From Clostridia bacterium (GTDB lineage: Bacteria; Bacillota; Clostridia; Oscillospirales; Acutalibacteraceae), in contig JAFRRP010000020.1 of assembly GCA_017428085.1 (NCBI GenBank), forward strand, positions 19,989 through 83,988: 64,000 bases of DNA, written 5' to 3'. Below the pieces are notes generated by a model, which saw only the letters and a list, made by a program, of their open reading frames with translations, had not been told where the DNA came from and searched no databases. The translations under genes were made by a program, and so were the position numbers. This document shows, in pieces, positions 6,854 through 16,076 of the stretch (positions are counted from its first letter, which is position 1; each line of letters starts with the position of its first letter).

Positions 6854-8409
6854 ACAGAAGACCGACTGCCGCGACGGCAGATCTGATAAAAAGAATAACG
6901 GCGGCGCTGCTGTGCGCCGCCATGGCCGCCTCGCTGTTCGGCTGCGGACGCACCGGCGGCCCGGAGCAGCCCACGGGGACGGAGGAGACCGCCGCCCTGC
7001 CGCAGGCGCCGGCGGGCAGCGTCAGCGTGCCCTATCTGTCTTCCGACAGCTTGAACCCCTTTTTTATCACCACCTCGGTCAACGCGCCGCTGGTCTCGCT
7101 GTACTGCCGGGGGCTTTACTACCTTGACAACGGCTTCAACGCCGTCGGCGATCTGGCCCAGTCGGAGATCGTTTCTGTGGAGAACGTGAAGGTGAACCTG
7201 AAGCCGGGGTTGGTGTTTTCCGACGGCAGCCCCGTCACCGCCGCCGACGTGGCGTATTCCTTCGAGCTGGCGGAAAAATCGGAGCTGTACGAGGAGCATC
7301 TGGACAATATTGAGTCCTGTACCGCGCCGGACGACGCCACCGTGCTGTTCCGTCTGGAAGAGCCGGACGTGAACGTGCTGAACGGCCTTATTTTTCCCGT
7401 GGTCAAAAGCGGCACGGCAGGCAAAGAAAAAGACCTGCCCGTCAGCTGCGGCCACTACAAGTTCACCCAGGACGGCATCCGCGTGTCGCTGGTGTGCAAC
7501 ACGCTGTATCAGGGCGAGCTGCCGGCGGTGGGCGCCGTGCGGCTGACGGAGGTCACGGAGAACACCGTGCTGGAAACGCTGGTGGACGCGGGGGAGATCA
7601 GCTTCTGCTATTCCGATCTGTCCCACGGCAGCGCCAAGCGCACCTATGCCGCCGCCACCGACGTATATCTCAACAATCTGGTCTTTATCGGCGTCAACCG
7701 GAAAAACGTGAATTTCGGCATCGCGGAGATGCGCCGCGCCATGTCTTTGGCGCTGGACCGGCAGGAGATGGTCTCCGCCGGGTTCCAGAACTTCGCGCGG
7801 GCGGCGGTGCTGCCATTCAATACCTCCTGGGCGGCGATCGCGGATTCCTCCGTCGCCGCAGAGCAGTCCTTTTCCGCCGATCCGGCCGCCGCCAACCGTA
7901 TGCTGGCGCCCTACGGGGCCGGTTCCGAAGGCTCGGAATGCTACGTGACGCTGCTTTGCCCGGAAGCCAACAGCTTTCTGCGCAACACGGCGGGCGTGAT
8001 CGCCAAGCAGCTGGCCGGGGTCAACATTATCGTGACGGTGGAAAACGTCAGCAAGTACGAGTATTATGAGGCGTTGGAGTCAGGGGATTTCGACCTCTAT
8101 CTCGGCGAGATCAAGCTGCCGCCCACCATGGACCTGGACGCGTTCCTGTATTATGGCGCCGCCTCTTACGGGATCGACCCGGAGGAAGGGGAGCTTTTGA
8201 CAAAGTATAACCGTTACCGGGGCGGCGAGATCCCGTTGGACGAATTCCTGCGGGCGTTCGTAGCCGAAACGCCGTTTATCCCTTTGTGTTACCGCAACGG
8301 CAGGATGTGCTACTCGTCGGAGATCGCGTCCGTTGCCGGTATCTCCGAATTTCATCTCTTCGGCGAGATCGACAAATGGGATATCAACGCGGACCACGCG
8401 CTGGGATAA
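6841..8409 (+). CDS. Opp/Dpp-family solute-binding lipoprotein
   Basis: The product has about 522 residues and is a family 5 extracellular solute-binding protein, which captures peptides or similar ligands for an ABC transporter. A signal peptide with lipobox SLFGCG ends near residue 38. Typical motifs follow: SDSLNPFF near the mature start, VVFSDG-like LVFSDGSPVTAADVAYSF, and AEMRRAMSLALDRQEM in the middle. The domain order is normal, with the ETPFIPLCY tail near the C-terminus, which makes it a useful comparison for the unusual OppA at 62 kb. ATG at 6841 or 6850 is possible; the latter overlaps the ymdB stop. No permease genes are adjacent, so it may share another transporter. Confidence 0.85.
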   Translation: MRGMNRRPTAATADLIKRITAALLCAAMAASLFGCGRTGGPEQPTGTEETAALPQAPAGSVSVPYLSSDSLNPFFITTSVNAPLVSLYCRGLYYLDNGFNAVGDLAQSEIVSVENVKVNLKPGLVFSDGSPVTAADVAYSFELAEKSELYEEHLDNIESCTAPDDATVLFRLEEPDVNVLNGLIFPVVKSGTAGKEKDLPVSCGHYKFTQDGIRVSLVCNTLYQGELPAVGAVRLTEVTENTVLETLVDAGEISFCYSDLSHGSAKRTYAAATDVYLNNLVFIGVNRKNVNFGIAEMRRAMSLALDRQEMVSAGFQNFARAAVLPFNTSWAAIADSSVAAEQSFSADPAAANRMLAPYGAGSEGSECYVTLLCPEANSFLRNTAGVIAKQLAGVNIIVTVENVSKYEYYEALESGDFDLYLGEIKLPPTMDLDAFLYYGAASYGIDPEEGELLTKYNRYRGGEIPLDEFLRAFVAETPFIPLCYRNGRMCYSSEIASVAGISEFHLFGEIDKWDINADHALG

Positions 8410-8432
8410 GCCGCGTATGGCGCGGCTTATCC
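8404..8432. repeat. perfect 12-bp inverted repeat spanning the stop codon
   Basis: GGATAAGCCGCG (8404-8415) is repeated inverted at 8421-8432. The left arm includes the TAA stop of the preceding gene. A heptad array starts at the next base. Confidence 0.8.
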
Positions 8433-8541
8433 AGTCGTAAGTCGTGAGTCGTAAGATAAGTTGTTTTCGTGAAACGATTAAAACATAAAGATTTTGGGAA
8501 AAAAGCAGGAACGTCCGAAGGACTTCTCACGAATTACGACT
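8433..8541. repeat. paired heptad element
   Basis: Left arm AGTCGTA, AGTCGTG, AGTCGTA (8433-8453). Right arm TCTCACG and AATTACG near 8525-8540 is a diverged inverted copy. The interior is AT-rich with no gene. Confidence 0.7.
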
Positions 8542-8562
8542 ATATCAACGAAAGGAGCCCTT

Positions 8563-10017
8563 ATGAAAAAGTTGTTTCTGTTCACCAAGGATACGAAGGG
8601 GCCGGGGTATGTGCCCAACAACCAGATCTTCGCCTACGCGTCGGGGTTGACGGGGCAGAATATCGCCTACGCCTACGTGTCCGGTTGGCTGCGGTATTTC
8701 TGCATCAACATCCTGCACATCGACTCGCTGAAGGTGGGCTCCGTCTTCTCCGCCAGCTACGTGTGGGACGCGATCAACGACCCCGTCGTCGGCGCGTACG
8801 TGGACCGGCGCAAGTACAGGCCCTATCACAAGCTGCGGCCCTATCTGCTGTGGTGCCCGCCGCTGATCGGCGTCCTGATCGCCTGTATGTTCTTCGACGT
8901 GAACTTTTCGGAGAACGGCAAGGTGGTGTACATCCTGCTGCTGTACTTCGCCTTCGACCTGATCTACTCCTTCCAGGACGTGGGCCTGTGGGGCATGATC
9001 GCCCTGTCCTCGCCCCATTCGGAGGAGCGTTCCCGGGTGGCCCAGTGGGTCTCCATCGGCGCGGGGGCCGGCGGCGCGGTCGTGGGGCTGTTCCAGATGC
9101 TGCGCAGCACGCTGAACGGCGCGGGGCTCAGGGATATGACCGTGTTCCTGATCTTCGGCTTTGTATTCGGCCTGGGCGGCGAGCTGCTGTCCATGAACGC
9201 TTACCGCATCAAAGAGCTGGTGGCCACCGACCCGCCGCAAAAGGAGAGCGTCTGGCAGTCGCTGTCGGTGATCCGGCACAACCGTACCCTGCTGCTGATC
9301 TGCGGCGCGCGGCTGGCGCAGGAGCTCAGCCCCAAGGTGCAGAACGCCTATTTCTTTGAAAACTGCACCCACTATGTGATCGGCGGCAAGCCCATCAGCG
9401 GCCAGAACGCGGAATTCCTTTACGGCCTGTTTGGCGGCATCCCCGGCGCGGCGGCGCAGTTTTTCGCCAATAAGATCGCGGCGCGCCTCGGCGGCATGAA
9501 GCGCATCCTGCTGATCTCGCAGTCCGCCTCCATCCTGCTGCGGGTGACCACGTTTTTCATCGGGTACGAGTCCATCCCCCAATTCATCATCATGACGCTG
9601 CTGATCTCGCTGGTGAACCTGCCGGGCAGCCTGATGGATATCGCCCACCGGTCCCTGACCAGCGACTCCATCGACGAGCTGGAGCTGAAAACGGGACTGC
9701 GCACCGAGGGCGTGTCCTTCAGCATGCAGAACTTTACCAGCAAGATGCGTTCCGGCGCTACCACGCTGATCGAGGGCATTTTGCTGAAAAAGCTGGGCTA
9801 CGACAGCTACCGCAAGGAGGCGGGCCTGCCCCAGAGCGAGACCTTCCTGAAATGGCAGTGGCCCATGTTCTGCCTGGGGCCCGTGGTGGGCGCGATATTG
9901 TACCTTATCATCATCAGCTTCGTGAAAGACGACAGGGACCACCGGGCGGAGGTGGAACGGCAGCTCAAGGAGCGCCGCGCCGCCGCGCGGGAAGCCGCCG
10001 TCATCAGCGAAACGTAA
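8563..10017 (+). CDS. GPH-family glycoside:cation symporter (MFS)
   Basis: The 484-residue membrane protein belongs to the glycoside-pentoside-hexuronide:cation symporters (MelB/XynB/UidB type). Diagnostic features are the N-terminal YVWDAINDPVVGAYVDRR motif, which corresponds to the conserved cation- and sugar-binding loop, about twelve hydrophobic segments, and a late VNLPGSLMDIAHRSLTSDSID loop. The ATG at 8563 follows AAAGGAG; an in-frame upstream extension has no ribosome site. The substrate is probably a small glycoside, which fits GH31 and GH36 elsewhere in the window, although neither is adjacent. A radical SAM gene follows after 18 bases and is probably co-transcribed. Confidence 0.85.
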   Translation: MKKLFLFTKDTKGPGYVPNNQIFAYASGLTGQNIAYAYVSGWLRYFCINILHIDSLKVGSVFSASYVWDAINDPVVGAYVDRRKYRPYHKLRPYLLWCPPLIGVLIACMFFDVNFSENGKVVYILLLYFAFDLIYSFQDVGLWGMIALSSPHSEERSRVAQWVSIGAGAGGAVVGLFQMLRSTLNGAGLRDMTVFLIFGFVFGLGGELLSMNAYRIKELVATDPPQKESVWQSLSVIRHNRTLLLICGARLAQELSPKVQNAYFFENCTHYVIGGKPISGQNAEFLYGLFGGIPGAAAQFFANKIAARLGGMKRILLISQSASILLRVTTFFIGYESIPQFIIMTLLISLVNLPGSLMDIAHRSLTSDSIDELELKTGLRTEGVSFSMQNFTSKMRSGATTLIEGILLKKLGYDSYRKEAGLPQSETFLKWQWPMFCLGPVVGAILYLIIISFVKDDRDHRAEVERQLKERRAAAREAAVISET

Positions 10018-10035
10018 TTGTTGTTGAGAGAAACC

Positions 10036-11943
10036 ATGAAAAAAAAGATCTATTTCACACAGGTCGGCTTTGATTTTGAAGGTTCGGTGTACCTGCCCTA
10101 CGCGGCGGGCGCCCTGGCGGCGTATACCCTTTCGCAGCCCGATCTGGCGGCGGAGTACGAGTTCCCGGAGTTTATCTTCCGCCGGGAAAAGCTCGCCGTC
10201 GTGCTGGACAGGATCGTCGATCCCTATATCGCTTCCTTCTCCTGCAGCGTGTGGAATATGGAATTCAACAAGGCGCTGGCGAAGCGGATCCGGGAAAAAT
10301 ATCCCGACTGCCTGATCATCTTCGGCGGCCATTCCGTGCGGGAGAACGATACCCGCCTGCTGGAGGAGGAGCCCTACGTTGACGTGCTGATGTTCGGCGA
10401 GGGCGAGAAGAACTTTGCCGCTATCTTACGGGCCCTGCGGGACGACTCTTTGGAGCGCGTTCCCAATATCGCGTTCCGCAAAGACGGCAAGCCCGTCCTG
10501 ACGCCGCGGGAGTATTATTACGACCTGTCGGAATTTCCGTCGCCGTACCTTTCCGGCGTATTTGACAAGCTGATGGAAAAAGAGCCGGAGACGGACTTTT
10601 TGGCAGTGATCGAAACCAACCGGGGCTGTCCCTATTCCTGCGCCTACTGCGACTGGTGCGCGGGACACAAGATGCGCTTTTTCCCCATGGAAAAGGTGCT
10701 GGGGGAGATACGGTGGTTTGCCGACCACCGGGTGGAGTACATCTTCTGTGCCGATTCCAACTTCGGCATGTTCGACCGGGACGTGGAGATCGCCAAAACG
10801 CTGGTGAAGACCAAGCGGGAATTCGGCTACCCCAAGGTGTTCCGCCCCTGCTACGAAAAAAACAGCGCCGACCGGGTCTTCACGATCTGCAGCATCCTCA
10901 ATTCCGAGGGCATGGACAAGGGCGCCACAATGGCGTACCAGACGCTATCGCCGGACGCGCTGAAAAACATCGGCAGGAAAAACCTGACGATGGAGCATTT
11001 TTCCGGTCTGCTGCGGCGGTACAACGAGGCGGGCATCCCCGCCTATTCAGAGCTGATATTGGGTCTGCCGGGGGAAACGAGGGAGAGCTTTTGCCGGGGC
11101 GTCTGCCGCCTGTTGGAGAGTGGCCAGCACAATTCCCTCAGCGTTTATCAGTGCGAAATGCTGCCCAATTCCCGGATGGCCGACCCGGATTACGTCACGC
11201 GGCACGGCATACAGGTCATCAAGGTGCCGTTCAACCATATCCACAGCGCCATCAACAAAAGCGAGGAGGTACAGGAGTACTCCTACCTTGTCCGCGCCAC
11301 CGCCGCCATGAGCCGCGACGACTGGACGCAGGCCAGCCTGTTTTCCACGTGCGTGCAGTGCTTCCACAGTCTCGGCGTGCTGCGCTGCTTTTCCATCTAT
11401 CTGTTCGCCGAGGGGATCGCCTCGTACTATGACTTCTTCACCGGCCTGCTGGCGTATCTGATGCAGTCGGAGGGGATGCTTGGCGGGATCTGGCGGTCGT
11501 TCCGGGAAAAATACGACAGCTCCCTTTCGGGCGACTGGAACTACCACCGGGACGTATTCGGCAATATCACGTGGTTTTTCGAGGAGGGCGCGTTTCTGGA
11601 ATGCGTCGGCGATTTCGACGCCTGCATAGAGGAGCTGCTGCCGTACCTGAAGCGGTACCCGATCAACGAACGGCTGTTTGAGGAGATGCTGCGCTATCAG
11701 CGGGCGATTCTGCGCAAGCCCTTTGACAGGGAGGCGACGTATCGCTTTTCTTATGATTTTTACACCTATTTCCAGATGATCGCCGACAGGGCGTATAAGC
11801 CGCTGGAAGAGAAGCCCATCACATTGACGGTGAAGCCGAAAGCCGTCTACGACGACATCCGCGATTACGCTCGCGAGACCGTCTGGTTCGGCCGCCGCCG
11901 CGGCGCCACAGTCTACCGGGGCAAAGAGCTTTCGGCGGAATGA
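10036..11943 (+). CDS. B12-binding-domain radical SAM protein
   Basis: The 635-residue protein begins with a Rossmann-like segment (residues about 60-150) of the cobalamin-binding type, seen as IASFSCSVWNMEFN, LIIFGGHSV and VDVLMFGEGEKNF. The radical SAM core follows with ETNRGCPYSCAYCDWC, giving the CxxxCxxC cluster, and GLPGETRESF later in the barrel. The long C-terminal part (about residues 450-635) is not recognised. Such enzymes methylate or rearrange unreactive carbons, or act in natural product assembly. ATG at 10036 follows GAGAGAAACC. It probably forms an operon with the upstream symporter. The substrate cannot be deduced. Confidence 0.8.
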   Translation: MKKKIYFTQVGFDFEGSVYLPYAAGALAAYTLSQPDLAAEYEFPEFIFRREKLAVVLDRIVDPYIASFSCSVWNMEFNKALAKRIREKYPDCLIIFGGHSVRENDTRLLEEEPYVDVLMFGEGEKNFAAILRALRDDSLERVPNIAFRKDGKPVLTPREYYYDLSEFPSPYLSGVFDKLMEKEPETDFLAVIETNRGCPYSCAYCDWCAGHKMRFFPMEKVLGEIRWFADHRVEYIFCADSNFGMFDRDVEIAKTLVKTKREFGYPKVFRPCYEKNSADRVFTICSILNSEGMDKGATMAYQTLSPDALKNIGRKNLTMEHFSGLLRRYNEAGIPAYSELILGLPGETRESFCRGVCRLLESGQHNSLSVYQCEMLPNSRMADPDYVTRHGIQVIKVPFNHIHSAINKSEEVQEYSYLVRATAAMSRDDWTQASLFSTCVQCFHSLGVLRCFSIYLFAEGIASYYDFFTGLLAYLMQSEGMLGGIWRSFREKYDSSLSGDWNYHRDVFGNITWFFEEGAFLECVGDFDACIEELLPYLKRYPINERLFEEMLRYQRAILRKPFDREATYRFSYDFYTYFQMIADRAYKPLEEKPITLTVKPKAVYDDIRDYARETVWFGRRRGATVYRGKELSAE

Positions 11944-11967
11944 AAACGTAAAATCTTATAAAACGAT

Positions 11968-11999
11968 ACTCCCCGGCGGATCGTCCGTCGGGGAGTTTT
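11968..11999 (+). terminator. intrinsic terminator after the radical SAM gene
   Basis: ACTCCCCGGCGGA, loop TCG, TCCGTCGGGGAGT and a T-run; it ends close to the convergent PHP gene. Confidence 0.85.
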
Positions 12000-12036
12000 G
12001 CCTTATTATCATGAATCGGGTGAGAGAGAAACGGGA

Positions 12037-13449
12037 TCAGAAATCGAAATACTTTTCCCTTTGCTTTTTCATGCGGCCGGAGATGGCGCGGAGGGTGGCG
12101 GCGGCGTCCGCTTTTTCCTCCGGGGTGCCCACGGCGAACTGCTTCATCAGGCGGCCCTCTTCATAAGAGAGCTCGTCGTGCCGGGGGAAGAAGCGCTTGA
12201 GCAAGAAGCAGCCGTAGCGCACCAGGCGTCTGTCGCCCACCAGGCGGAAATGCTCGTCGATGGTGTCCACCGCCACGGAGTAATAACCCTTGATGGAGGC
12301 GATCAGCGCCCTGCGCTCATTTTCCGGGGAAAAGACGATGGTCTCGCAGATGAACGCGTTGCGGTTGGCGGGATAGGAGCTGTGGCTGTCCGTGCTGCCC
12401 ACGATGGGGAAGATATGGCCCTTGGCCTTTTCCTCGTAATAGCGCACGGTCTGAAAGCCGTTCTGCTCGTAGTAGGCCTCGCCGCCCAGCACCTCGAAGG
12501 CGTCGAAGGGGTGACGTTCCATCATGCAGTCGGTGAAGGCCTCCGGCACGTGGTAGGCGTCTCGTTTCCAGTTGGGATGCGCGAAAATGCCCAGGCCGTT
12601 CGCTTTGCGGATCTCGTCGAAGATCCAGCAGCACACCGCCCACGGCACCGCGTCCACGGTATCGGGAAGGTCCGGCTTCGCCGCGTCCGCCAGCGCCTGC
12701 ATCTTCTCCTGATATTCGTCGTAGCTCATCACCGGCGGGCATTCGCCGTTGAGCGAACGGTATTGCGGGTCGGTCCCCACCTCGTCCCACTGTTCGCCCT
12801 TTGTCAGCGCGTTGATGCTGTACTCGCCGCCGAAGTTGACGATGTGGACGTCGTTGGTCTTGCCGAAGACCGGCGGCAGGTGACACTCCTCGCCGGGGAT
12901 GATGGTGAATTCCAGCGGCAGCTCCTGATAGAAACGGATGGCCCGCAGGGAGGGGTAGTAGACGCAGTGGTCGCTGACCACGGAGAAGTCGTAGCCGTAT
13001 TTGCGGTAGTTGGCCATGACCACCTCCGGGTCCTGATTGCCGTCGGAGCAGGTGGTGTGCATGTGCAGATCGCCGATAAAGGGGTAGCGCCCGCGCAGGT
13101 CCTCGTTGACGCAGTAGACGGAAAAGCGCTGTTTGCAGCGGCCGTTTTCCAGCAGGATGCGGATGAAGTATTCCTGCTCTTTGTCGAAGGTGTGGGGAAT
13201 GTCGAAGCCGCCTTCCGCATTGCAGACGGCCTTCACGCGGCGGAAATCGCCGGTGGCGGGGAAATCCCGGGGGTTGCCGCCGTCCAGCGCGCAGAACTCC
13301 ACGTCGTATGCCTTCCCCGGCTCAAAATCGGGACGCCCGCCCTGCGGACGGATATGGATCACGGTCTCCCGGTCCTTGACGACCACCAGCGGAAACACGT
13401 CGTAATGGTTCAGATCATAGTCGTTGACAGCGTCTGCCATCGGGTACAT
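12037..13449 (-). CDS. PHP-domain metal-dependent phosphoesterase
   Basis: The 470-residue protein carries a PHP domain from about residue 150: GDLHMHTTCSDGNQDPEVV gives the HxH metal pair and VVSDHCVYYP the next D-H, and later GIFAHPNW and VGSTDSHSSY supply further ligands. The first 150 residues are a separate domain, probably beta-rich. PHP proteins hydrolyse phosphoesters, such as histidinol phosphate or 3'-phosphonucleotides, but the substrate is not predictable here. The start at 13449 follows GGAGG at suitable spacing; an in-frame upstream extension has no ribosome site. The gene converges with the radical SAM gene and has its own promoter. Confidence 0.8.
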   Translation of the reverse strand: MYPMADAVNDYDLNHYDVFPLVVVKDRETVIHIRPQGGRPDFEPGKAYDVEFCALDGGNPRDFPATGDFRRVKAVCNAEGGFDIPHTFDKEQEYFIRILLENGRCKQRFSVYCVNEDLRGRYPFIGDLHMHTTCSDGNQDPEVVMANYRKYGYDFSVVSDHCVYYPSLRAIRFYQELPLEFTIIPGEECHLPPVFGKTNDVHIVNFGGEYSINALTKGEQWDEVGTDPQYRSLNGECPPVMSYDEYQEKMQALADAAKPDLPDTVDAVPWAVCCWIFDEIRKANGLGIFAHPNWKRDAYHVPEAFTDCMMERHPFDAFEVLGGEAYYEQNGFQTVRYYEEKAKGHIFPIVGSTDSHSSYPANRNAFICETIVFSPENERRALIASIKGYYSVAVDTIDEHFRLVGDRRLVRYGCFLLKRFFPRHDELSYEEGRLMKQFAVGTPEEKADAAATLRAISGRMKKQREKYFDF

Positions 13450-13482
13450 AAGCGGATACCTCCTGCCGTTTTTATCTTTTTT

Positions 13483-13511
13483 ATTGTAGCACCGGCGAGT
13501 GGGGATTGCAA
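13483..13511 (-). promoter_or_regulatory. promoter of the PHP gene
   Basis: On the minus strand, TTGCAA (13506-13511), 17 bases and TACAAT (13483-13488). Confidence 0.65.
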
Positions 13512-13531
13512 GGACAAATTGGGGATCGCCG

Positions 13532-13675
13532 GGGTGCTTCGCACCCGGTTGCAAGTTGCAAGAGGCGCCTGCGGCGCAAAACCGTTGACGCTTTTATCCG
13601 CTTTACGGGTCCCGTTCTTACAACTTATAACTTGAAACTTACAACTGAATTGTCGCGCCGACGGCGCGACAATTC
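13532..13675. repeat. heptad element flanked by hairpins
   Basis: A GGGTGC/GCACCC hairpin (13532-13546) precedes two TTGCAAG units (13549-13562). The inverted right arm is CTTACAA, CTTATAA, CTTGAAA, CTTACAA (13617-13644). A perfect 13-bp hairpin, GAATTGTCGCGCC and complement, closes the element at 13647-13675. This explains almost all of the gap between the PHP gene and typA. Confidence 0.75.
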
Positions 13676-13687
13676 TGCATTTCCCTA

Positions 13688-13716
13688 TTGATTTTTTATT
13701 ATGATAATGATAAAAT
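13688..13716 (+). promoter_or_regulatory. promoter of typA-zapA
   Basis: TTGATT (13688-13693), 17 bases, TAAAAT (13711-13716), directly after the hairpin of the heptad element. Confidence 0.65.
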
Positions 13717-13751
13717 ACTTATTTGTGAAAAAATGATTTGAGGGTGAAATC

Positions 13752-15572
13752 TTGAGCAAAAGGGAAGATATCAGAAATATCGCGATCATCGCCCACGTTG
13801 ACCACGGTAAGACCACGCTGGTGGACAAGCTGTTGAAGCAGAGCGGCACCTTCCGCGAAAACGAGGTGGTGCAGGACCGCGTGATGGATTCCAACGATCT
13901 GGAACGGGAGAGGGGCATCACGATCCTCTCCAAAAACACGTCGGTCAACTACAAGGGCGTGAAGATCAACATCGTGGACACCCCCGGCCACGCCGATTTC
14001 GGCGGCGAGGTGGAGCGCATCATGACCATGGTGGACGGCGTTCTGCTGCTGGTGGACGCCTTTGAGGGCTGCATGCCCCAGACGCGCTTCGTGCTGTCAA
14101 AGGCGCTGGCGCTGCGCAAAAAGCCGCTGGTGGTCATCAATAAAATAGACCGGCCCGGCGCGCGGCCCGACGAAGTCATCGACGAGGTGCTGGACCTGTT
14201 CATCGAGCTGGGCGCGGACGACGACCAGATCGAGTTCCCGGTGGTGTTCGCCTCCGCCAGAGAGGGCTACGCGTCTCTCAACAAGGATGACCGCAGCGGC
14301 GATATGCGCCCGCTGCTGGACGCGATCCTGGAGAACATCCCCGCCCCCGAGGGCGACGAGAACGGCCCGCTGCAGCTGTTGTTTTCCAGCCTGGACTACG
14401 ACGACTACGTGGGGCGCATCGGCGTGGGCCGCATCGAGCGCGGCTGCGTCAAAAGCGGCCAGCAGGTCATCCTTTGCAACACGGACGGCGAGGAGCGCAA
14501 GGTCAAGGTCTCCCGCCTGTATCAGTTCACGGGGCTGGGCCGCACGGAGACGGAATCGGCAGTGCAGGGCGATATCGTGGCGGTCTCCGGCATCGAGGAC
14601 CTGAACATCGGCGATACGCTGTGCGACCCGGAGCATATCGAGCCGCTGCCCTTCGTGAAGATCGACGAGCCGACGCTTTCGATGAACTTCATCGTCAACG
14701 ATTCGCCCTTTGCCGGGCGCGAGGGCAAGTTCGTCACCTCCCGCAACATCCGGGCAAGGCTGTTCAAAGAGGTGGAGACCAACGTCAGTATGCGGGTGGA
14801 GGAGACCGACTCCACCGACACCTTCAAGGTGTCCGGCCGCGGCGAGCTGCACCTGTCCATTCTGATCGAGACCATGCGGCGGCAGGGGTATGAATTTCAG
14901 GTGTCCCGCCCGCAGGTCATCTATAAGACGATCGACGGCAAGCTGCACGAGCCCATGGAGCTGCTGATCGTGGAGGTCCCCACGGACTACGTGGGCGCGG
15001 TGATGGAAAAGATCGGCTCCCGCAAGGGCGAGCTGGAAAACATGGGCGCCCGCGACGGCGGCACCACCCACCTGGAATTCAAGATCCCCGCCAGAGGGCT
15101 GATCGGCTACCGGTCCGAGTTTTTGACCGACACCAACGGCTACGGCATCATGAACAACTTGTTCGCCGGGTATGAGCCGTATAAGGGCGATATCCAGACG
15201 CGGGAGCGCGGCTCCATCGTGGCGCACGAGGCGGGCGAAAGCACCGGCTACGGCCTGTTCAACACGCAGGAGCGCGGGCGGCTGTTCATCGGCCCCGGCG
15301 TGGAGGTCTACGAGGGCATGATCGTGGGCGAATGCGCCAAAAACGAGGATATCGTGTGCAACGTGTGCAAGAAAAAGCAGATGACCAACACCCGCGCGGC
15401 GGGCTCCGACGAGGCGCTGCGGCTGGTGCCGCACTCCGTGTTGAGTCTGGAGCAGTGCATGGAGTTCTTAAAGGACGACGAGCTGCTGGAGGTCACGCCC
15501 CATTCGCTGCGGCTGCGCAAAAAAATATTGTCCCACGAGCTGCGTATGAAGCAGCGGTTCAGAAAGAGTTGA
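13752..15572 (+). CDS. typA: ribosome-associated GTPase TypA/BipA
   Basis: TypA/BipA is a translational GTPase that acts on the large ribosomal subunit, mostly under stress or cold. The 606-residue product has [17 protein letters not shown] (G1), the ERERGITI switch region, VDTPGHADF (G3) and NKIDRPGA (G4), followed by the EF-G-like domains III and V and the TypA-specific C-terminus. Length is normal for the family. It uses a TTG start at 13752 after GAGGGTG. zapA begins 12 bases after its stop, so the two are probably one transcript. Confidence 0.95.
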   Translation: MSKREDIRNIAIIAHVDHGKTTLVDKLLKQSGTFRENEVVQDRVMDSNDLERERGITILSKNTSVNYKGVKINIVDTPGHADFGGEVERIMTMVDGVLLLVDAFEGCMPQTRFVLSKALALRKKPLVVINKIDRPGARPDEVIDEVLDLFIELGADDDQIEFPVVFASAREGYASLNKDDRSGDMRPLLDAILENIPAPEGDENGPLQLLFSSLDYDDYVGRIGVGRIERGCVKSGQQVILCNTDGEERKVKVSRLYQFTGLGRTETESAVQGDIVAVSGIEDLNIGDTLCDPEHIEPLPFVKIDEPTLSMNFIVNDSPFAGREGKFVTSRNIRARLFKEVETNVSMRVEETDSTDTFKVSGRGELHLSILIETMRRQGYEFQVSRPQVIYKTIDGKLHEPMELLIVEVPTDYVGAVMEKIGSRKGELENMGARDGGTTHLEFKIPARGLIGYRSEFLTDTNGYGIMNNLFAGYEPYKGDIQTRERGSIVAHEAGESTGYGLFNTQERGRLFIGPGVEVYEGMIVGECAKNEDIVCNVCKKKQMTNTRAAGSDEALRLVPHSVLSLEQCMEFLKDDELLEVTPHSLRLRKKILSHELRMKQRFRKS

Positions 15573-15584
15573 GGAGAGATCACA

Positions 15585-15908
15585 ATGGAACAGAAAAATA
15601 AAGTCATTATCAACATCGGCAGCCAGCAGTACACCATCCTTTCGGACGAGCCCGCGGAAAAGATCGAGGGGCTGGCCGCGCAGATCGACACGCGCCTGAA
15701 GGAGATCATGGAGTCCTCCACTCTTTCGCTGACGCAGGCGCTGGTGCTGGTATCGTTGGATCTGGCCAACAACGTAAGCAAACAGGCGGAGCTGGCGGAA
15801 AAGTATAAATCCGAGATCTCGGACTATCTCAACGACGCCGCCAACGCCATGAGCGAGCGCGACAAGTATAAAAGAGAGCTTGACCGGCTGAAGGGCCGGC
15901 AGGCGTGA
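15585..15908 (+). CDS. zapA: cell division protein ZapA
   Basis: The 107-residue protein matches ZapA, which cross-links FtsZ filaments at the division ring. The N-terminal part has the family pattern NKVIINIGSQQYTILSDEP and the C-terminal half is a coiled coil (YLNDAANAMSERDKYKRELDRL). Start ATG follows GAGGAGAGATCACA. It forms a pair with typA and is followed by a strong terminator. Confidence 0.85.
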   Translation: MEQKNKVIINIGSQQYTILSDEPAEKIEGLAAQIDTRLKEIMESSTLSLTQALVLVSLDLANNVSKQAELAEKYKSEISDYLNDAANAMSERDKYKRELDRLKGRQA

Positions 15909-15925
15909 GCGCACCGTATACAAAA

Positions 15926-15954
15926 ACAGGACGGCGGAAGCCGTCCTGTTTTTT
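15926..15954 (+). terminator. intrinsic terminator of typA-zapA
   Basis: ACAGGACGGC, loop GGAA, GCCGTCCTGT, then a T-run; a heptad array starts two bases later. Confidence 0.9.
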
Positions 15955-15955
15955 C

Positions 15956-16074
15956 AGTCGTAAGTCGTGAGTCGCAAGTCGTAAGAAGTTCACCGAAAGG
16001 TCCGTTGCGATACCGGTAATGACAACTTTCTCACGACTGCGGCGCACAGCGCCGCTGCTTACGACTTACGACTT
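15956..16074. repeat. paired heptad element between convergent genes
   Basis: Left arm AGTCGTA, AGTCGTG, AGTCGCA, AGTCGTA (15956-15983). Right arm CTTACGA, CTTACGA, CTTATTC (16058-16078) runs into the stop region of the GH31 gene. A GCGGCGCACAGCGCCGC hairpin sits just inside the right arm. Confidence 0.75.
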
Positions 16075-16076
16075 AT

